Part shown: positions 31,247-34,085 of the stretch, one piece after another | Layout: the number at the start of each line of letters is the position of its first letter | Numbering within the stretch: the stretch's first letter is position 1 | From: Sivonenia sp049582005 | Lineage (GTDB): Bacteria; Cyanobacteriota; Cyanobacteriia; Gloeobacterales; PMM-0068 | Direction of reading: 5' to 3' | NCBI GenBank assembly: GCA_049582005.1 | Contig: JBAUTB010000094.1 | Location: 1-34,085, forward strand | DNA: 34,085 bases | Position numbers and translations under genes: made by a program | The notes under the pieces: model-generated | What the model was told of the DNA's origin: nothing | The model's input: only the letters and a program-made list of their open reading frames with translations | Databases searched by the model: none

Positions 31247-31531
31247 TTGGCAACACCTCAAGGTCGGTTGGTAGCCTCGCTAATGGCATCCCTGGCTGAG
31301 TTTGAGCGCGACCTGCTCCGAGAACGCATTCGCTCTGGCATTGCTGCGGCCCAAGCACGGGGAGTCAAGTCAGGACGGCGGTTTGGGCAACGAGTTAAAG
31401 CAGACCGCCTGACACCAGAGGTTCTTCAACTCGTTGAGAAGAAGCACTCTTACCGAGCAATTGCAGAACAGCTCCACATCAGCAAAAACACAGTTGGGGA
31501 TATTGTCAAACGACATCGACTGACATCATGA
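31247..31531 (+). pseudogene. Serine recombinase (resolvase/invertase) C-terminal fragment
   Basis: The frame reads ATPQGRLVASLMASLAEFER then DLLRERIRSGIAAAQARG, the end of the catalytic domain and E-helix of resolvase/invertase recombinases. It ends in a helix-turn-helix (SYRAIAEQLHISKNTVGDIV) and stops at TGA 31529-31531. The first ~100 residues with the catalytic Ser and Arg residues are missing. The frame stays open upstream to about 30950 but without recombinase similarity. It is an inactive relic. Confidence 0.8.
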
Positions 31532-31535
31532 TAAG

Positions 31536-31736
31536 TTGGACAACCACCAGTCCTTTGATCCCATTGGTTCGGGCGAAATTGAGAGTGCTCACCGCTTTAT
31601 TATTCAAAGTCGATTGAAATGCTCTGGGAGTTGGCGGACGGTTGAAAAGGCTGAGGCCATGCTAGCGCTGAGAGCATTGTGGGCTAATCAAGATTGGGAT
31701 GCTTATTGGCTTAACCTCTCTTTCAGAGACGCTTAA
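31536..31736 (+). pseudogene. Transposase C-terminal fragment
   Basis: Starting right after the recombinase relic, about 65 codons read as the end of a DDE-type transposase: IGSGEIESAHRFIIQSRLK with the GSGxxES motif, then AEAMLALRALWANQDWDAYW. No ATG or RBS precedes it and the rest of the gene is absent. The family is ISKra4- or ISLre2-like; I cannot decide which. Confidence 0.65.
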
Positions 31737-31827
31737 CAAGAACTTTTACTTTTAATTACACCCCTCCTCACGTTTAGTTTTTCCCGCTCCTTCTCTCCTC
31801 TTTGCGTAAGGACTGTATCTTTGAGCC

Positions 31828-34065
31828 ATGAAGACAAATACTCTTTCCCCAGAACTGCTCCACAAGATGGATGCCTACTGGCGCGCCGCCAATTATCTGT
31901 CGGTAGGCCAGATTTATCTTTACAACAATCCGCTACTAAAGCAGCCTTTGAAGCTGTCTGACGTAAAGCCGCTTGTGGTTGGACACTGGGGCACGACGCC
32001 GGGCCAAAACTTTATCTATGTGCATTTGAACCGTGTCATCAAAAAGTACGACCTGGATATGTTCTACATCGCTGGTCCCGGTCACGGCGGCCCGGCGCTG
32101 GTGGCCAATATATACCTGGAAGGCACCTATAGTGAAATTTATCCTAACATCAGCCAGGACGAAGCCGGGCTAAAAAAGCTATTCAAGCAATTCTCATTTC
32201 CCGGCGGGATTTCAAGCCATGTTGCGCCGACGACGCCGGGGTCAATTCACGAAGGTGGGGAGCTGGGGTACTCGCTCAGCCATGCCTTCGGGGCCGCGCT
32301 CGACAATCCCGATCTGATTGTCGCTTGCATCGTCGGCGATGGTGAAGCGGAAACAGGCCCCTTGGCGACGGCATGGCAATCCAATAAGTTTCTTAACCCA
32401 ATTACCGACGGAGCCGTGCTGCCGATTCTGCACCTCAATGGCTATAAGATTAGCAACCCGACCGTCCTGGCCCGCATCGAGCATGACGAATTGGAGCAAT
32501 TTTTCCTGGGCTGTGGCTGGATGCCCTATTTTGTGGAAGGTGATGAGCCGGAAGCGATGCATCAACTCATGGCCGGTACTTTGGAAAAGGCCATCGCGAG
32601 CATTCAGCAAATCCAAAGCAATGCACGAAACAGGAATGACCCCACTCGGCCGCGCTGGCCCATGATCGTTCTGAGGTCACCCAAGGGCTGGACAGGACCA
32701 AAAGTTGTCGATGGTTTGCAAGTTGAAGGCACGTTCCGAGCGCACCAGGTGCCGCTCCTGGTGGATTCCGAGCATCCCGCTCATGTCCAGCAGCTCGAAA
32801 GCTGGATGAAAAGCTACAAAGCCGGGGAGCTGTTCGATGAGGATGGCCGGCTCATGCCGGAATTGGCCGAGCTGGCCCCGAAGGGCGATCGACGGATGGG
32901 TGCCAATCCTCACGCCAACGGTGGCATTCTGCTACGCGACCTACGAATGCCGGATTTCCAGCTCCACGCGGTGAATGTGCCTTCGCCCGGTGCCGTTGAC
33001 GGCCAAGATACGCTCGTGCTGGGTAAGTTCCTGCGTGACGTGGCCAAGCTGAATCAGGGGCAGCGGAATTTCCGTATCTTTGGTCCCGATGAGACGCTCT
33101 CGAATCTCCTGGGTGCGGTTTTTGAAGTTACCAATCGTCAGTGGGAGGGCCGGGAAGAAAAGAATGATGAATTCCTCGCGCCCGCCGGAAGTGTGCTGGA
33201 CTCAATGCTCAGCGAGCACCAGTGTGAGGGTTGGCTGGAGGGTTATCTGCTGACCGGGCGGCACGGGCTGTTCAACAGCTATGAGGCCTTCATTCGCATC
33301 GTCGACTCGATGTTCAGCCAGCACGCCAAGTGGCTGAAGGTCACATCGGAACTCCCCTGGCGACGACCGATCGCCTCGCTGAATTATCTGCTCGCCTCTC
33401 ACGTCTGGCAGCAGGATCATAATGGCTTCACGCACCAGGATCCCGGCTTCCTTGACCACGTCATCAACAAGAAGGCCGATATCGTGCGCGTTTACCTGCC
33501 GCCCGACGCGAACTGTCTGCTGTCGGTCTTTGATCACTGCTTGCGAAGTCGGCACTACGTGAACGTGGTGGTTGCGGGGAAACACGCGCTCCCCCAATGG
33601 CTGACCATGGACGCGGCGGTCGTGCATTGCACGGAAGGAATCGGCATCTGGCAATGGGCAAGCAACGACCAAGACGCCGAGCCGGACGTGGTGATGGCTT
33701 GCTGTGGAGATACGCCTACGCTGGAGGTTTTGGCTGCCGTTTCCATTCTTCGCCGGCATCTGCCGGATCTGAAAATCCGGGTAGTCAATATCGTCGACCT
33801 GATGAAGTTGCAGTCTAAGAGCGAGCACCCGCACGGACTAAGTGACACGGATTACGACTCGATCTTCACAACCGACAAGCACATCATCTTTGGCTTTCAT
33901 GGATACCCCTGGCTGATCCATCGGCTAACCTACCGGCGCACCAACCGTAACCTCCACGCCCTTAGTGTCTTAATGGTACGAAGGCTTGAATTGTATATGG
34001 GGCTTGTGTTGTACGACTTAAGAGCTTGGAAAGATAGGTCAAACTCCTTCCCATTAAGGCAGTGA
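31828..34065 (+). CDS. xfp: Phosphoketolase, C-terminally truncated, probably horizontally acquired
   Basis: Thiamine-diphosphate enzyme splitting xylulose 5-phosphate and/or fructose 6-phosphate into acetyl phosphate and an aldose phosphate. The N-terminal part is intact: PLVVGHWGTTPGQNF, YIAGPGHGGPALVAN, GGISSHVAPTTPGSIHEGGE, GDGEAETGPLATAWQSNKF (ThDP site) and HLNGYKISNPT. The middle and C-terminal domains follow to YPWLIHRLTYRRTN-RNLH (residue 710, base 33957). After this the sequence no longer resembles the family, and 35 unrelated residues end at TGA. About 80-90 residues of the usual ~790 are lost. Bases 31828-33957 are clearly GC-richer than the rest of the window, with C/G-ending codons, and mobile-element relics lie just upstream. 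Activity is doubtful. Confidence 0.88.
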   Translation: MKTNTLSPELLHKMDAYWRAANYLSVGQIYLYNNPLLKQPLKLSDVKPLVVGHWGTTPGQNFIYVHLNRVIKKYDLDMFYIAGPGHGGPALVANIYLEGTYSEIYPNISQDEAGLKKLFKQFSFPGGISSHVAPTTPGSIHEGGELGYSLSHAFGAALDNPDLIVACIVGDGEAETGPLATAWQSNKFLNPITDGAVLPILHLNGYKISNPTVLARIEHDELEQFFLGCGWMPYFVEGDEPEAMHQLMAGTLEKAIASIQQIQSNARNRNDPTRPRWPMIVLRSPKGWTGPKVVDGLQVEGTFRAHQVPLLVDSEHPAHVQQLESWMKSYKAGELFDEDGRLMPELAELAPKGDRRMGANPHANGGILLRDLRMPDFQLHAVNVPSPGAVDGQDTLVLGKFLRDVAKLNQGQRNFRIFGPDETLSNLLGAVFEVTNRQWEGREEKNDEFLAPAGSVLDSMLSEHQCEGWLEGYLLTGRHGLFNSYEAFIRIVDSMFSQHAKWLKVTSELPWRRPIASLNYLLASHVWQQDHNGFTHQDPGFLDHVINKKADIVRVYLPPDANCLLSVFDHCLRSRHYVNVVVAGKHALPQWLTMDAAVVHCTEGIGIWQWASNDQDAEPDVVMACCGDTPTLEVLAAVSILRRHLPDLKIRVVNIVDLMKLQSKSEHPHGLSDTDYDSIFTTDKHIIFGFHGYPWLIHRLTYRRTNRNLHALSVLMVRRLELYMGLVLYDLRAWKDRSNSFPLRQ

Positions 34066-34085
34066 TGTGGCTGTGGTCTCTCCTG

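Noticed and set aside
33202..33834. A 210-codon open frame on the minus strand inside the phosphoketolase gene
   Set aside because: Lies wholly antisense to a well-supported gene in GC-rich sequence where stop codons are rare; the peptide has no recognisable motif.
1..34085. tRNA, rRNA or CRISPR elements anywhere in the window
   Set aside because: No T-loop plus acceptor pairing, no rRNA-like stretch and no regularly spaced repeats were found by reading both strands.

Overview
The window reads as a stretch of cyanobacterial chromosome of moderate GC content. This rests on several families that are almost confined to cyanobacteria (and plastids): the 2-oxoglutarate decarboxylase / succinic semialdehyde dehydrogenase pair that replaces 2-oxoglutarate dehydrogenase, the lipid-A-disaccharide-synthase-related protein, a DUF2854 membrane protein, a Mo-dependent-nitrogenase C-terminal-domain protein, a Uma2 protein, and a four-GAF protein with cyanobacteriochrome-like motifs. 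I cannot fix the genus from sequence alone. No tRNA, rRNA or CRISPR array was seen.

Layout. (1) 1-446 is a scar: a histidine-kinase H-box fragment (minus strand) joined to the 3' end of a Doc-type toxin gene (plus strand). (2) 447-10487 is a central-metabolism block: purT and glutamate dehydrogenase (minus), sdhA-sdhB-sdhE encoding a class-E-like succinate dehydrogenase (plus), a Uma2 gene, then the 2-oxoglutarate decarboxylase and succinic semialdehyde dehydrogenase genes (minus). Together these encode a contiguous route glutamate -> 2-oxoglutarate -> succinic semialdehyde -> succinate -> fumarate. An NtcA-like GTA-N8-TAC site lies in the divergent gdh/sdhA spacer. (3) 10488-15870 holds housekeeping and transport genes: pstS with a good sigma-70 promoter, rpe, an orphan amino-acid-type binding lipoprotein, a glycosyltransferase-like LpxB relative and a small alpha/beta hydrolase. 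(4) 16156-18960 encodes a 934-residue four-GAF sensor with no recognisable output domain. (5) 19582-22322 is a reactive-sulfur module: ArsR repressor, divergent ETHE1-type persulfide dioxygenase, an internally deleted rhodanese remnant, a TauE/SafE exporter and an ICMT-like membrane methyltransferase. (6) 22516-26020 encodes a GT4 glycosyltransferase and a glycogen-debranching-type glucosidase. (7) 26145-27275 is rplM-rpsI-rpmE. (8) 27357-27815 is a decayed ISKra4-like transposase. (9) 27878-30826, minus strand, is a redox operon (ferric-reductase-like membrane protein, ApbE flavin transferase, two small exported or anchored proteins) preceded by a separate Mo-nitro_C gene; both units carry the same duplicated ~93 bp upstream region. 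(10) 31103-31736 is mobile-element debris, followed by a visibly GC-richer phosphoketolase gene (31828-34065) whose last ~80-90 codons have been replaced by unrelated sequence, suggesting horizontal acquisition and later rearrangement.

The most notable points are the physical clustering of the cyanobacterial TCA bypass with gdh and sdh, the cysteine pattern in the GAF array, the duplicated control region that ties the Mo-nitro_C gene to the ApbE/ferric-reductase operon, and the in-frame collapsed rhodanese inside the sulfide module.
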